Shown piece by piece: positions 1-9,147 of a stretch of DNA of 32,729 bases. Under the pieces are notes generated by a model that searched no databases, was not told the origin of the DNA, and saw only the letters and a list, made by a program, of their open reading frames with translations. Each line of letters begins with the position of its first letter. Within the stretch, counting starts at the first letter, position 1. Source of the DNA: Gammaproteobacteria bacterium. GTDB taxonomy: Bacteria; Pseudomonadota; Gammaproteobacteria; Xanthomonadales; SZUA-5. Position numbers and translations under genes: made by a program. Where the stretch lies: NCBI GenBank assembly GCA_030430155.1, contig JAUIFV010000037.1, forward strand, positions 1 through 32,729, written 5' to 3'.

Positions 1-2379
1 GTCCTGCACGGCCTGCGCCAAGTTGGTCAGTCGCTCAGCATCGACGGCCGCGCCCTGCAGCCTGAGTTCGAAAGCCTCGACCCATTGCAGCATTGCCGGG
101 TTGGCCGCCTCCGGCGCCTGCAATTCCTCGCCCAGGCTGCGCAGCACCTGCTGCAGCAGCGCCATATCGCCCAGTGCCGCCGCCGACTGCCCCAGACCCT
201 GGGCCAAAGACAGCCGGTCCGGATGCCCCAGCGGCAGCTGCGCGGCGGCCTTGGCGTAATTGTCGGCAAACAGCGTTCTTGCCCGCTCCGACTCACCCTG
301 CAGCAGCATCACCTGACCCTGGTTGTAGCGCAGCGTGTAGTGGAAATCGTGCTCGGGCGGCAGCCCGCGGTCGGCGATTTCGCTGGCCTGGGCGAAGTAG
401 ATCTGCGCCTGCTCGTAGTCACCGCGCGAGCGGCTGAGCACGCCGGCTGCGTTGAGCATGAAGCTCACCCTGGGGTGATCCGGACCCAGCTCTTTGAGCA
501 ACAGCTGCGAGGCCTGATCAACCAGTTCCGCCGCACGGGACTCGTAGTAGGCCGCTTTCGGACCTCCGGCTGCGCTTATCCGGAAGTAGGTGTAACCCAG
601 GTTGCCCATCGCCGTGGCCCGGTCGACGTCTATACCCGGCTCATCGACCTGCGCCTGCAGAGTCAGAGCTTCTTCGAAGGCCTGCGTGGCCGCCTCCATC
701 TCACCCTGCGCGGTCAGCACCAGCGCCAGCGCATCCAGGCTGTGAGCGCGTATGGCGGGGCTGGTGTCGGGCAGCTGATCGAGCACCGCAATGGATTTCT
801 CCGCCGCACTACGGGCGCTGTCGAGATCGGCTGAGGCGTTGGCGATATTGGCCAGTTGCTTGTAGGCGATCGCCATCGCTTCGGTAGGCGGATCATCGTC
901 ATTGTAAAGGGCCACGGCCTGCCGGGCGGCGTCCATCGCCTTGCTGTTCTCGCCCTGGTTCCAATAGGCGGTGCTGATCACGGAGAGCAGACGGGCGCGG
1001 GTTTGCCTGCCCAGGCGCTGGTTCTGGCCCAGCTGATCCACGGCACGATCGAGCAGTTCGGTAGTGCTCAGAGTCGCCTGATGGGCGCGCACCGGGTCGG
1101 TTTGCTCAAACAGATCCGACCAGAACAACGCGGTCGCCTCGGCGCGCTCCTTCTCGGCCTGCAGCAGCTCGGCCTGGGCGCTGATCTGCCGATTGCTGAC
1201 CAGCAGCACCAGCGCGACGCCGACCAGCGCCGACAGGCCCAAGATGGCTGTAGCCACCGGCCAGCGATGGCGGCGTACGAATTTGCCCAGCTGATAGCCC
1301 AGAGTCGCCGCCTTGGCCTGAACCGGCTCCCCGTCCAGCCAACGGCGCAGATCCTCGCCCAGCGCCCCCGCCGACAGATAGCGGCGCTCCGGCTCCTTGG
1401 CCATCGCCTTGAGCACCACATTGTCCAAGTCGGTTGGCACAGCCGTTCGATGGCGCGACGGCGGCAGCGGGTCGGTGGTTGCCAGCTTTGCCGCGATTTC
1501 ACTGAGCCCGGCATCGGCAAACTCATAGGGTGCGTTGTCGGTGATCAAGCCGTAAAGCACCACGCCCAGCGAGTAAACGTCGCTAAGCGTGGACGGCGAC
1601 TGCCCTTCGATTTGCTCCGGACTGGCGAACTGCGGTGTCAGCGGACGTTGCCCCTCGATCAGCGTGGTCTGCCCGCACGGGCCGGCATCCAACAGCCGGG
1701 CAATACCGAAGTCCACCAGTTGGACCACGCCGTCGTCGTCCACCAGAATGTTCGCCGGCTTCAGATCGCTGTGCACAACCAGATTCTGATGCGCGTGCTG
1801 CACCGCCTCGCAGACGCCCAGGAACAGCTCCAGCCGCTGGCGTAAATCCAAATCGCGCCTGGCCGCGTACTCATCCAGCGGCAGCGCGCCCTCCAGAAAG
1901 GGCATCACCAAGTACGGTCGGCCGTCGGCGCTGACCCCGCCGCCGAGTATCTTGCAGATGTGCCGATGATTGAGTCTGCCCAGGATCTGCCGCTCGCGCA
2001 GGAAGCGGCGCAGGCCCTGTTCGCTGGCCAGTCCAGGCTTGACCACTTTGATCGCCACCTGCTGATCGAAGTCACCGTCGGCACGCTCGGCCAGATAAAC
2101 CGCGCCCATACCGCCGCTGCCGATCTGCTGCAGCACCCTGAACTCGCCCAGCTTCTGAGCTATCAGATCCTGTCCCGACGCTGGTGCGTCGCCCACGGCG
2201 ATGGGCGAGTCATCCATCAAAGTCGCCTCGGCGGCGCCGGCATCAAGCAGCGAGATCAGTTCGGCGCGCACCTCGGCGTCCGGACAGGCGCTCTCCAGCC
2301 ACTGCCCACGCTCCGCCTCGGGCATATCCAAGGCCGCGTTGTACAGCGCGCGCAGTTGCTGCCAGCGTTGCGGGGTCAT
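1..2379 (-). CDS. Membrane-anchored serine/threonine protein kinase with TPR-type C-terminal region (3' end outside window)
   Basis: The frame is open from the ATG at 2377-2379 to the window edge (793 codons), so the C-terminus is missing. Residues about 78-345 form a Hanks-type kinase domain: glycine loop GSGGMGAVY (87-95), ATP-binding Lys in VAIKVV (Lys111), catalytic loop VVHSDLKPANI (201-211), metal-binding DFG (223-225) and SPEQ (253-256). A single hydrophobic segment (about 373-395) follows, then a long alpha-helical, Ala/Leu-rich region with the spacing of tetratricopeptide repeats. This is the usual build of cytoplasmic-kinase/sensor-tail proteins in Xanthomonadales. The catalytic HRD is HSD, so the Arg that usually contacts the activation loop is replaced, while the catalytic Asp and the Lys two residues later remain. 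It is divergent from glnS with a 144-bp gap. Substrate and signal are unknown. Confidence 0.9.
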   Translation of the reverse strand, partial: MTPQRWQQLRALYNAALDMPEAERGQWLESACPDAEVRAELISLLDAGAAEATLMDDSPIAVGDAPASGQDLIAQKLGEFRVLQQIGSGGMGAVYLAERADGDFDQQVAIKVVKPGLASEQGLRRFLRERQILGRLNHRHICKILGGGVSADGRPYLVMPFLEGALPLDEYAARRDLDLRQRLELFLGVCEAVQHAHQNLVVHSDLKPANILVDDDGVVQLVDFGIARLLDAGPCGQTTLIEGQRPLTPQFASPEQIEGQSPSTLSDVYSLGVVLYGLITDNAPYEFADAGLSEIAAKLATTDPLPPSRHRTAVPTDLDNVVLKAMAKEPERRYLSAGALGEDLRRWLDGEPVQAKAATLGYQLGKFVRRHRWPVATAILGLSALVGVALVLLVSNRQISAQAELLQAEKERAEATALFWSDLFEQTDPVRAHQATLSTTELLDRAVDQLGQNQRLGRQTRARLLSVISTAYWNQGENSKAMDAARQAVALYNDDDPPTEAMAIAYKQLANIANASADLDSARSAAEKSIAVLDQLPDTSPAIRAHSLDALALVLTAQGEMEAATQAFEEALTLQAQVDEPGIDVDRATAMGNLGYTYFRISAAGGPKAAYYESRAAELVDQASQLLLKELGPDHPRVSFMLNAAGVLSRSRGDYEQAQIYFAQASEIADRGLPPEHDFHYTLRYNQGQVMLLQGESERARTLFADNYAKAAAQLPLGHPDRLSLAQGLGQSAAALGDMALLQQVLRSLGEELQAPEAANPAMLQWVEAFELRLQGAAVDAERLTNLAQAVQD

Positions 2380-2523
2380 CGATGAACCGAATGCGAATCC
2401 GTGTGATCTTAGTTTACGTTGTCCACGTCATGCTGGGGTATGCGTCTGACCGAGCGCGGCGCGCTGGCTTCATCCGCCCTACCCAGTCACAATTGCCGGT
2501 TTAGTCCGCCACAGCGAATCCCG

Positions 2524-4224
2524 ATGAGCGCCGCCGACACGCCCAATCACTTCATCCGCACCATGATCAGCAAGGACGTCGCCGCCGGCAAGCACGACGG
2601 CCGCGTGGTCACCCGCTTTCCGCCCGAGCCCAATGGCTATCTGCATATCGGCCACGCCAAGAGCATTTGCCTGAATTTCGGCATGGCGCGCGATTTTGGC
2701 GGCGTTTGTCACCTGCGCTTTGACGACACCAACCCGGTCAAGGAAGACCTGGCCTATGTGCGCGCCATCCAGGAGGACATCCACTGGCTGGGCTTCGAAT
2801 GGGATGCCCTGCGCCACGCCTCGGACTATTTCGAGGTCTTCTACCAGTGCGCGCGCCGATTGATCAGTGACGGCAAAGCCTATGTCTGCGATCTCAATGC
2901 CGATCAGGTGCGCGAGTACCGCGGCACGCTGACCGCGCCGGGCCAGAACAGCCCCTGGCGCGAGCGCAGCGTGGAGGAGAACCTCGATCTGTTCACCCGC
3001 ATGCGCAACGGCGAGTTCGCCGACGGCAGCCGCACCCTGCGCGCCAAGATCGATATGGCCTCACCAAACATCAATCTGCGCGATCCGGCCATCTACCGCA
3101 TCCGCAAGATCGCCCATCAGAACACCGGCGACGCCTGGCCGATCTACCCGATGTACGACTATGCCCACTGCATCTCGGATGCGCTCGAAGGGATCACCCA
3201 TTCGCTGTGCACACTGGAGTTTGAGGATCATCGGCCGCTGTACGACTGGTATCTGAACCAGCTCGATCTGAAGGCCAATCCGCAGCTGGCCGACTCGCTG
3301 CAGGGCGCCGACATGGACATCCCCATCTCGCGCCCGGAGCAGACCGAGTTCGCCAGGCTCAACCTCGATTACACGGTGATGAGCAAGCGCAAGCTGGTCG
3401 AGCTGGTGAGCAAGGGCCTGGTCGAGGGCTGGGATGACCCGCGCATGCCTACCCTGTCGGCGCTGCGCCGACGTGGGGTGACCGCGGCGGCGATACGCCT
3501 GCTTTGCGATCGGGTCGGTGTGACCAAGCAGGTTACGGTGATCGATTATGGCGTGCTGGAAGGCTGCGTACGCGAGGACTTGGACCAGCATGCGCAGCGG
3601 CGGATGGCGGTACTCGATCCGCTGCCGCTGACCATCGAAAATCTCCCGGAGGGCTATGCTGCGACCATCGAGGTCGCGAACCATCCGCAGCAGCCGGAGA
3701 TGGGCACGCGTGAGCTGAGCCACGGTCGCCAGCTGTACATTGAGCGCAGCGACTTTGAGGAAGAACCACCCAAAGGCTTCAAGCGACTCGTCCCCGATGG
3801 CAACGTACGCCTGCGTCACATCGGCATCGTTCGCTGCGTTGGCGTCGACAAGGACGCCGAAGGAAAGGTGATCGGATTGCGGGCCACGCTCTATCAGCCC
3901 GACGAAGCGCCGAAGGTCAAAGGCACCATCCACTGGGTCTGCGCCGAGCATGGTCGCCAGGCCACCGTGCGCCTCTACGATCGCTTGTTCAACGTGCCCG
4001 ACCCGGACGCAGGACCAGGCAGCTACATCGACCACCTCAACCCCGATTCACGCGAGGTCATCGCCGCCGCCTGGGTCGAACCGGCCGCCGCCGAATCGGA
4101 AGCAGAGACCCGCTACCAGTTCGAGCGCATAGGCTATTTCGTCAGCGACCGCCGCGAGCATCGCGCCGAGGCGCCGGTGTTCAATCGCGTGGTCTCGCTG
4201 CGTGACAGCTGGGGCAAGGGCTAG
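2524..4224 (+). CDS. glnS: Glutaminyl-tRNA synthetase (GlnRS)
   Basis: Class I aminoacyl-tRNA synthetase that charges tRNA-Gln with glutamine in the cytoplasm. The 566-residue product is close to the usual length (E. coli about 554). It shows the [11 protein letters not shown] signature (34-44, with the HIGH box at 41-44), the GlnRS/GluRS-typical LRFDDTNP segment, and a KMSKS-type loop VMSKRKL (285-291). The C-terminal half matches the anticodon-binding beta-barrels (for example LRHIGIVRC and IHWVCAEHG). The frame is open 105 bp further upstream, but the ATG at 2524 gives the conserved start [18 protein letters not shown], so the longer start is rejected. The stop is followed after one base by the next ATG, implying cotranscription with the small downstream gene. 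Confidence 0.97.
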   Translation: MSAADTPNHFIRTMISKDVAAGKHDGRVVTRFPPEPNGYLHIGHAKSICLNFGMARDFGGVCHLRFDDTNPVKEDLAYVRAIQEDIHWLGFEWDALRHASDYFEVFYQCARRLISDGKAYVCDLNADQVREYRGTLTAPGQNSPWRERSVEENLDLFTRMRNGEFADGSRTLRAKIDMASPNINLRDPAIYRIRKIAHQNTGDAWPIYPMYDYAHCISDALEGITHSLCTLEFEDHRPLYDWYLNQLDLKANPQLADSLQGADMDIPISRPEQTEFARLNLDYTVMSKRKLVELVSKGLVEGWDDPRMPTLSALRRRGVTAAAIRLLCDRVGVTKQVTVIDYGVLEGCVREDLDQHAQRRMAVLDPLPLTIENLPEGYAATIEVANHPQQPEMGTRELSHGRQLYIERSDFEEEPPKGFKRLVPDGNVRLRHIGIVRCVGVDKDAEGKVIGLRATLYQPDEAPKVKGTIHWVCAEHGRQATVRLYDRLFNVPDPDAGPGSYIDHLNPDSREVIAAAWVEPAAAESEAETRYQFERIGYFVSDRREHRAEAPVFNRVVSLRDSWGKG

Positions 4225-4225
4225 C

Positions 4226-4750
4226 ATGGACGCCAAGCAGCTGAGCCGTATCAGCCTGCCGGTTCGCGCCGGCGCCTACCAGGGCATGGCCGACCTGCAC
4301 GGGATACTTAGCTTTGATGGCGAGTCGGTGCAGCTGTCATTCCAAACCGCGGACGCCATTCTGGGTCTGCTCAAATCCAAGCCCGGCAGCATTAGTCTCA
4401 GCCTGGACGCCATCGATCTGATCGAGTATCGGACCGGCTGGTTCTGGCTGATGCCTTACGTGGAAGTGCACTGTCACGATTTCGCATCACTGGTGAACGT
4501 TCCCAGTGCCGAAGGCGGCAAGCTGCGTTTGCGATTGAGCTTTGCCGAGCGCGCCAAGGGCCGCAAGCTGGTCGACGCGATTCGCTTCGCCCGCGCACAG
4601 GCACTGCACGAAGCGCTCAACCAGGGGCTGGAGCCCGGCGCGGCGATAGTCAACCCGCCCCCGCTGCCGACGTCGACGTCGACGACTACCGAAGCGGAAC
4701 TGGAGATGGAACAGAGCGCTGCGCGTCGACCCAACCGTGAAAATCCATAG
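4226..4750 (+). CDS. Conserved hypothetical protein, possible PH/GRAM-like beta fold, coupled to glnS
   Basis: A 174-residue soluble protein without signal peptide or clear membrane helix. Its ATG lies one base after the glnS stop codon, so translational coupling is likely. Residues about 1-135 alternate short beta-type strands (for example LHGILSFDGESVQLSFQT, then a GWFWLMPYVEVHCHDF strand pair) and end in an amphipathic helix (RKLVDAIRFARAQALHEAL). That order resembles small bacterial PH/GRAM-like domains, but no motif proves it. The last 40 residues are low-complexity (a PTSTSTTTE run, Glu/Ala and Arg/Asn) and probably disordered. I do not recognise the family. The gene runs into the heptamer repeat at 4785 and converges on the DUF1993-like gene. 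Confidence 0.75.
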   Translation: MDAKQLSRISLPVRAGAYQGMADLHGILSFDGESVQLSFQTADAILGLLKSKPGSISLSLDAIDLIEYRTGWFWLMPYVEVHCHDFASLVNVPSAEGGKLRLRLSFAERAKGRKLVDAIRFARAQALHEALNQGLEPGAAIVNPPPLPTSTSTTTEAELEMEQSAARRPNRENP

Positions 4751-4784
4751 CCCCCGTACAAGTCCAAGCCGGGAGCCGCTGCTT

Positions 4785-4822
4785 CCTGGGCCCTGGGCCC
4801 TGGGCCCTGAGCCCTGGGCCCT
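4785..4822. repeat. CCCTGGG heptamer repeat, copy 1
   Basis: About five tandem copies of a CCCTGGG/CCCTGAG heptamer lie between the convergent genes ending at 4750 and 4839. The unit contains the self-complementary GGGCCC, so the tract can fold. The same unit recurs at 5488, 13850, 16764, 16815 and 30249, always between genes. A role as terminator or REP-like element is inferred. Confidence 0.85.
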
Positions 4823-4838
4823 TGTTCCAACTGTCGGA

Positions 4839-5345
4839 CTATTTCGCCCCCAAGAAGTCCCGCTTGCCGATCTGCAGCCCGTTGTGACGCAAGATCGCGT
4901 AGGTCATGCTGAGGTGGAAATAGAAGTTGGGCAGCACGAAGAAATGCAGATAGGGCAAGCCCTTGAAGTGCATCGGCTGTCCGCCGATCAACAGCTCGAT
5001 GTCGCGCTCCTCCGACCCATTCAGCTGATCCGGAACGAAGGCACGCATGTGCGCCAGCGCGCGCTCGATGCGATCACGCAGCTCAGCGAAGCTGGTCTCG
5101 TTGTCTTCCCACTTCGGCACCTCCAGACCAGCCAGGCGGCTGCAGCAGGCCTTGGCCATGTCGGTGGCGATCTGCACCTGACGCACCAGCGGAAACATAT
5201 CCGGCGCCAGGCGCGAACCGAGCAGCACGCTCTGCTCTATACCGCGTTCCTCGGCATCGGCTTCGGCCTTGCTCAGAATCTCGCTGATCGCGCCGAGCAT
5301 GCGCTCGAATACCGGAATCGATGAGGCGTACATGGAACTGGACAT
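4839..5345 (-). CDS. DUF1993 domain-containing protein
   Basis: A 168-residue all-alpha protein resembling the DUF1993 family (DinB-like four-helix fold, function not established). Recognisable stretches are the N-terminal SSMYASSIPVFERMLGAISEIL, LLGSRLAPDMFPLVRQVQIATD in the first third, and the C-terminal LPYLHFFVLPNFYFHLSMTY followed by LRHNGLQIGKRDFLG. The frame is open to 5567, but translation through that stretch reads across the heptamer repeat and gives low-complexity peptide. The ATG at 5345 gives the family-typical start MSSSMYASS and is chosen. It lies downstream of priA on the same strand with a 172-bp gap that holds repeat copy 2, so it may or may not be cotranscribed. Confidence 0.88.
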   Translation of the reverse strand: MSSSMYASSIPVFERMLGAISEILSKAEADAEERGIEQSVLLGSRLAPDMFPLVRQVQIATDMAKACCSRLAGLEVPKWEDNETSFAELRDRIERALAHMRAFVPDQLNGSEERDIELLIGGQPMHFKGLPYLHFFVLPNFYFHLSMTYAILRHNGLQIGKRDFLGAK

Positions 5346-5487
5346 GGCTACTCCCAAGGAATTGAAGGCAGCCTTATTCTGACTGTCTGATTCACCGCGT
5401 AAAGGGCCAAATCCGTCAGCGGGCCGGCCAGATGCGCCAATGACCGGAAAGTCGCAGGGAGCTCTGTTCAGTACCCGACAACGCCAT

Positions 5488-5512
5488 CCTGGGCCCTGGG
5501 CCCTGTGCCCTT
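5488..5512. repeat. CCCTGGG heptamer repeat, copy 2
   Basis: Three to four heptamer units sit 5 bp beyond the priA stop codon, between two genes on the minus strand. Translated in the minus frame, the tract yields the GHRAQGPG type of peptide, which creates false N-terminal extensions of the downstream gene. Confidence 0.85.
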
Positions 5513-5517
5513 GCTCT

Positions 5518-7677
5518 TCAATACCAATCCAACGGATCCACATCAACAGTCCAATGCACCGCACCACGCAGCTTGCGCAGCTGTACCAGCCACGCCCCCA
5601 GCAGGCCGTGCAGACTGTCGCGACGATCGGACATCAGCATGATCTGACCGCGTTCGCGATTGGCTCGCCTGGCCATCGGTGGCGACAGCGGACCGAACAG
5701 CTCAACGCCGTCGGGCAGCATCAGTCTGGCCTGTTCGGCGGCGCGATTCAGAAACTCGTCCAGAGTCTCGCGCTTGACTGAGTCAGCGCGCAGCAGCGCA
5801 CTGTGCGCGAAGGGCGGCATCCGAGCCGCCCGGCGCTCGGCCAGGGTGGTCGCGGCGAAGCTGCGGTAGCCCTGGTCCAGTAGCTGACGCAGCACCTGAT
5901 GCTGCGGGAAGGCGGTCTCCAGCACTACCATTCCGCGCGCATCTCGACGTCCGGCCCGACCGGCGACCTGCACCAGCAGCTGGGCCAGTCGCTCGGTGGC
6001 GCGAAAATCCACGCCGTGCAGCTGCTCATCCAGCTGGCAAACCACCACCAGTCCCAGGCGCGGCAGATCGTGGCCCTTGGCCAGCATCTGGGTACCAACA
6101 ATGATTGCCGCACCACCCTTGCGCAGCGCCGCCAGACCAGCTTCGCGGGCCCCTTTGCGTGCCACTGTATCGCGATCGAAACGCAGGATCGGTGTATTGG
6201 GGAAGGCCTTTACCAGCGCGTCCTCCACCCGCTCGGTCCCGACCCCCAAGGCGTGTAGCGCCAGACTTCCGCAATCCGGACAGCTGGCCGGTGTGGGCAT
6301 CGACAATCCACAGTGGTGACAGCGCAAGCGGCCCTCGCCGCGATGGATCACCAGTCTGGCGTCGCAGTCGCTGCATTGCGCCTGCCAGCCGCAATCGCGA
6401 CAGATCAGCACTGGCGCAAATCCGCGCCGATTGCGGAACACCAGCACCTGCTGGTCGCGCTGCAGATGCTCGGCTATCAGCTGCTGCGCCTGCCCGCCGA
6501 TGACGCTGAAAGTCGGCGCCTGGGATAGGTCCTCCACCCACCAGCGCGGCGCCGGCACTCCGCCGACCCGCGTATCCAGCTGCAGACGCTGCATGCGCCC
6601 GCGCTCGACATTGGCCAGCGACTCCATCGATGGGGTGGCCGAGCCCAAAACCACCGGCACCGCCAGAGCCTGAGCGCGCACCAAAGCCATATCACGAGCG
6701 TGATAACGCACCCCCTCCTGCTGCTTGTAGGCGCCGTCGTGCTCCTCATCGACCACGATCAAACCGAGTCTGGGTAGAGGCGCCCACAGCGCTGATCTGG
6801 TCCCTACGACGACGTCGGCCGCGCCGTCGGCGACGGCGCGGTGCGCAATCAGCCGCTCACCTTCAGCCAGCTCAGAATGCAGCACAACGATCTGTCCATC
6901 GAGCTGGTGCTGCGCACGCTGCACCATCTGTGGCACCAAACCGATCTCCGGCACCAATATCAACACCTGTCTGCACAGTGCCAGGGCCCGACGCGCCAGA
7001 GCCAGAAAGACCTCCGTCTTGCCGCTGCCGGTGACCCCGTCGAGCAGCCAGGCAGAATAGCCGCCATCCAGTGCCACCGCGTCCACCGCCGCCTGCTGCT
7101 CGGGCTGCAGAGTAGGCAGCCGGCCCTGACGAGCGCGAATACCGGGCAGCAACTCGACACGCTCGACTACGCCTCTTTGCTCCAGCTGACGCAGCGCCGT
7201 GGTCGCTTTCGGCAGCAACTCGAGCAATTCGGCCTGAGGCACGCAATCGGCGCCCAGCTTGGCCAGCAGCTCAGACTGCAGCGGCGACCTCGATTGCGCC
7301 GCCGCATCTGTTACCAGAGCGCGCCAACCCAGTGGCGCCCTCACTTTGGGCAGGCGTACCCGTCGCAGCGCCGCCGGCAGAGCCATGCTCAGCACTTCGC
7401 CCTGACCGCGGTGGTAGTAGCGGGCGACGAAGCTGAGACTGCGCCAGAGCTCCTGATCGAACCAGGGCTGCTCGTCGAGCAGGCTGCGTATGGACTTCAG
7501 CTCGCGAGTGTCGTCTGCGCCGCGCTCGCCGCTGCCTACCACGTAGCCCACCGTCTCCCGGTGGCCAAACTCAACCAGCACTCGCGCACCTGTCGCCGGC
7601 CGCAGATCACCCGCAAGGTAGTCGAAGGGTCCAGGCACTGGCGCGGCGAAAGCTACCTGGACCAGCCAATCAGCCAC
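5518..7677 (-). CDS. priA: Primosomal protein N' (replication restart helicase PriA)
   Basis: Superfamily 2 DNA helicase that recognises stalled forks and reloads the replisome. With the chosen start the protein has 719 residues (E. coli 732). It shows the N-terminal 3'-DNA-binding region (VQVAFAAPVPGPFDYLAG), Walker A GVTGSGKTEV (about 214-223), Walker B/DEAH-type VVDEEHD (about 308-314), and the PriA zinc-binding insert with paired Cys (CRDCGWQAQCSDC, then CHHCG and CPDCG). The helicase C-terminal motifs include GTQMLAKGHDLPRL. Two GTG starts are possible: 7740 adds 21 untypical residues, while 7677 places the conserved first strand at the family position. Neither has a strong Shine-Dalgarno. 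The spacer upstream carries DnaA-box-like sites. Confidence 0.95.
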   Translation of the reverse strand: MADWLVQVAFAAPVPGPFDYLAGDLRPATGARVLVEFGHRETVGYVVGSGERGADDTRELKSIRSLLDEQPWFDQELWRSLSFVARYYHRGQGEVLSMALPAALRRVRLPKVRAPLGWRALVTDAAAQSRSPLQSELLAKLGADCVPQAELLELLPKATTALRQLEQRGVVERVELLPGIRARQGRLPTLQPEQQAAVDAVALDGGYSAWLLDGVTGSGKTEVFLALARRALALCRQVLILVPEIGLVPQMVQRAQHQLDGQIVVLHSELAEGERLIAHRAVADGAADVVVGTRSALWAPLPRLGLIVVDEEHDGAYKQQEGVRYHARDMALVRAQALAVPVVLGSATPSMESLANVERGRMQRLQLDTRVGGVPAPRWWVEDLSQAPTFSVIGGQAQQLIAEHLQRDQQVLVFRNRRGFAPVLICRDCGWQAQCSDCDARLVIHRGEGRLRCHHCGLSMPTPASCPDCGSLALHALGVGTERVEDALVKAFPNTPILRFDRDTVARKGAREAGLAALRKGGAAIIVGTQMLAKGHDLPRLGLVVVCQLDEQLHGVDFRATERLAQLLVQVAGRAGRRDARGMVVLETAFPQHQVLRQLLDQGYRSFAATTLAERRAARMPPFAHSALLRADSVKRETLDEFLNRAAEQARLMLPDGVELFGPLSPPMARRANRERGQIMLMSDRRDSLHGLLGAWLVQLRKLRGAVHWTVDVDPLDWY

Positions 7678-7740
7678 GCAGCGCGTCCCGCGTCCTGACC
7701 AGGCCTGTAAACACCTCCAAAAGCGTGAGTGGGCGCACAC

Positions 7741-8009
7741 TTATGCACACTACGCGAGCGCAGAGAACGCCGCCCAACTCTCCTGTCAAGACTTTTTTCT
7801 GAAAAAAACGCACATTCATAAGTGATTGTTTTTCCATAGCTTCGCGCTGCTGATCACAAATCTGTCACAAAGCACGAAGCCGCATACCTACTGGATTCCG
7901 GACCTGTGGGCGGCTCTTCTCCACAGACTTATCCACAGGGCGTGTGGACAACTCAAACTAATCCCCAAGGGACAACGACTTACCGAAAATTTCTGAAATC
8001 TTCTTCACA
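7741..8009. promoter_or_regulatory. Cluster of DnaA-box-like sites in the AT-richer priA/sigma factor spacer
   Basis: Two exact matches to the DnaA-box consensus TTATNCACA lie on the plus strand: TTATGCACA at 7741-7749 and TTATCCACA at 7929-7937. One-mismatch relatives are TTCTCCACA at 7917-7925, TTGTCCACA on the minus strand at 7943-7951, and TTCTTCACA at 8001-8009. An AT-rich block with T and A runs occupies about 7791-7835. The region separates divergent priA and sigma factor genes and encodes no supported protein. DnaA-dependent regulation of priA, DnaA titration or a replication origin are all inference; none of the usual origin neighbours is in the window. Confidence 0.5.
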
Positions 8010-8155
8010 AGATGTCGATAAGTGACGCGCAGGGTCAGCGCCCGATTATCGCACCAAGGAGCGATCAGCCGGCTCCTGCGCAGCGACCGGTCAACCGTTT
8101 CGACACTGCTGCGTTGTATTGCCCATCGAGCCCATTGACGAAGGCTACAACCACT

Positions 8156-8761
8156 ATGATTGAGCAAGTCCTGGAAGCAAGGTCAATGGCCATGGCGAAA
8201 CCGGCGTCCAGTGACGCCCAGGCGCAGCGCGTCGCACTCAACCGCTTCTTGCAGGAGGTTGAGCGCAAGGCGCTGCGAATGGCCGAACTGGGCACTCGTG
8301 ATCGCGAAGAGGCAATGGATCTGGTTCAGGACGCGATGTTGGCTTTCGTCCGCAACTACGCGCGCAAGCCTTCGGCGCAATGGGCGCCGCTGTTCTACAA
8401 AGTGCTCGATAGCCGACTGCAGGATTTCCATCGCCGCCAGAACGTGCGCAACCGCTGGCGAGTGTGGCTAAAGCCATTCGCAGCAGATGATCAGCGCGCC
8501 ACCGACCCGCTGGAACAGGCGCCTGCGCCCGAGACCATCGGTCCGGCACATCAGGCGCAGGGGAGCGAGGCCATAGGCGAGTTGGATCAGGCGCTGCAGC
8601 AGTTGCCACCGCGGCAGCGTCAGGCCTTCCTGCTGCGGATGTGGGAAGGCTTTGACGGGGCGATGACTGCAGGCATCATGGGCTGCTCTGAGGGCAGCGT
8701 GAAGACGCATCTCTCCCGCGCCATGCACACCCTGCGCGATCGCCTGGAGGACTATCGATGA
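8156..8761 (+). CDS. RNA polymerase sigma-70 family (ECF-type) sigma factor
   Basis: A 201-residue alternative sigma factor. Region 2 is visible as RKALRMAELGTRDREEAMDL followed by VQDAMLAFVRNY. Region 4 with its helix-turn-helix is visible as LQQLPPRQRQAFLLRMWEGF, then IMGCSEGSVKTHLSRAMHTL. Between them is a Pro/Ala-rich linker. The frame is open to 8012, but ATG 8156 (GAAGG about 11 bases upstream) or ATG 8186 fit the family better; homologues I recall begin close to the ALNRFLQEVERKALRMAE segment. It is first in a four-gene overlapping unit with a small single-span membrane protein and two exported proteins. That context suggests a sigma/anti-sigma-like envelope-linked regulatory unit (inference). 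Confidence 0.88.
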   Translation: MIEQVLEARSMAMAKPASSDAQAQRVALNRFLQEVERKALRMAELGTRDREEAMDLVQDAMLAFVRNYARKPSAQWAPLFYKVLDSRLQDFHRRQNVRNRWRVWLKPFAADDQRATDPLEQAPAPETIGPAHQAQGSEAIGELDQALQQLPPRQRQAFLLRMWEGFDGAMTAGIMGCSEGSVKTHLSRAMHTLRDRLEDYR

Positions 8762-9147
8762 GCAACAGCGAGAACGACAAGCGCTTTGCCGAGGCCATCC
8801 GAGCGCAGCTGGACGACTCACTGAATGATTACGACGCGGCGACCCTGTCGCGACTCAATCAGGCCCGTCAGCGTGCGTTGGACGAGCTCCCCAAAGCCGG
8901 CCGACTGCCATGGCATTGGCCTGCACTGGCCTTTGCGAGCGCGTTGGCGCTGGTGGTGCTGATCGGCTTTCCTGGTGGCCAAGTGCAGGTCAGCCCGGAG
9001 ATGGACGATGTCGCGCTGGTGGACATCGATCTCAGTGACGACGAAATGGCCCTACTGGCCAGCGATGACGACCTGGAAATGCTCCAGGATTTGGAGTTTT
9101 ACGCGTGGTTGGAACAACAGCAGGATTGGGATGGCTCCTCCTCCTGA
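8758..9147 (+). CDS. Small single-span membrane protein, DUF3619-like; candidate anti-sigma partner
   Basis: A 129-residue protein whose ATG overlaps the sigma factor stop by four bases (ATGA). The N-terminal 50 residues are a charged helix (KRFAEAIRAQLDDSLNDYDA, then TLSRLNQARQRALDEL) of the type seen in DUF3619 proteins. One transmembrane segment follows (about 53-71, WPALAFASALALVVLIG). The C-terminal part is strongly acidic (VDIDLSDDEMALLASDDDLE). Topology and position resemble anti-sigma factors, with the N-terminus able to bind the sigma factor in the cytoplasm, but there is no zinc-binding HxxxCxxC motif, so that role is inferred. Confidence 0.8.
   Translation: MSNSENDKRFAEAIRAQLDDSLNDYDAATLSRLNQARQRALDELPKAGRLPWHWPALAFASALALVVLIGFPGGQVQVSPEMDDVALVDIDLSDDEMALLASDDDLEMLQDLEFYAWLEQQQDWDGSSS

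Noticed and set aside
856-2385. Plus-strand open frames opposite the kinase gene
   Set aside because: The minus strand carries clear kinase motifs in an uninterrupted frame; the plus-strand frames have no recognisable domain.
7741-8155. Calling this region the chromosomal replication origin
   Set aside because: DnaA-box-like sites are present, but dnaA, dnaN, rpmH, gyrB, parAB and mnmEG are absent from the window and skew was not computed. Only a regulatory-site call is made.
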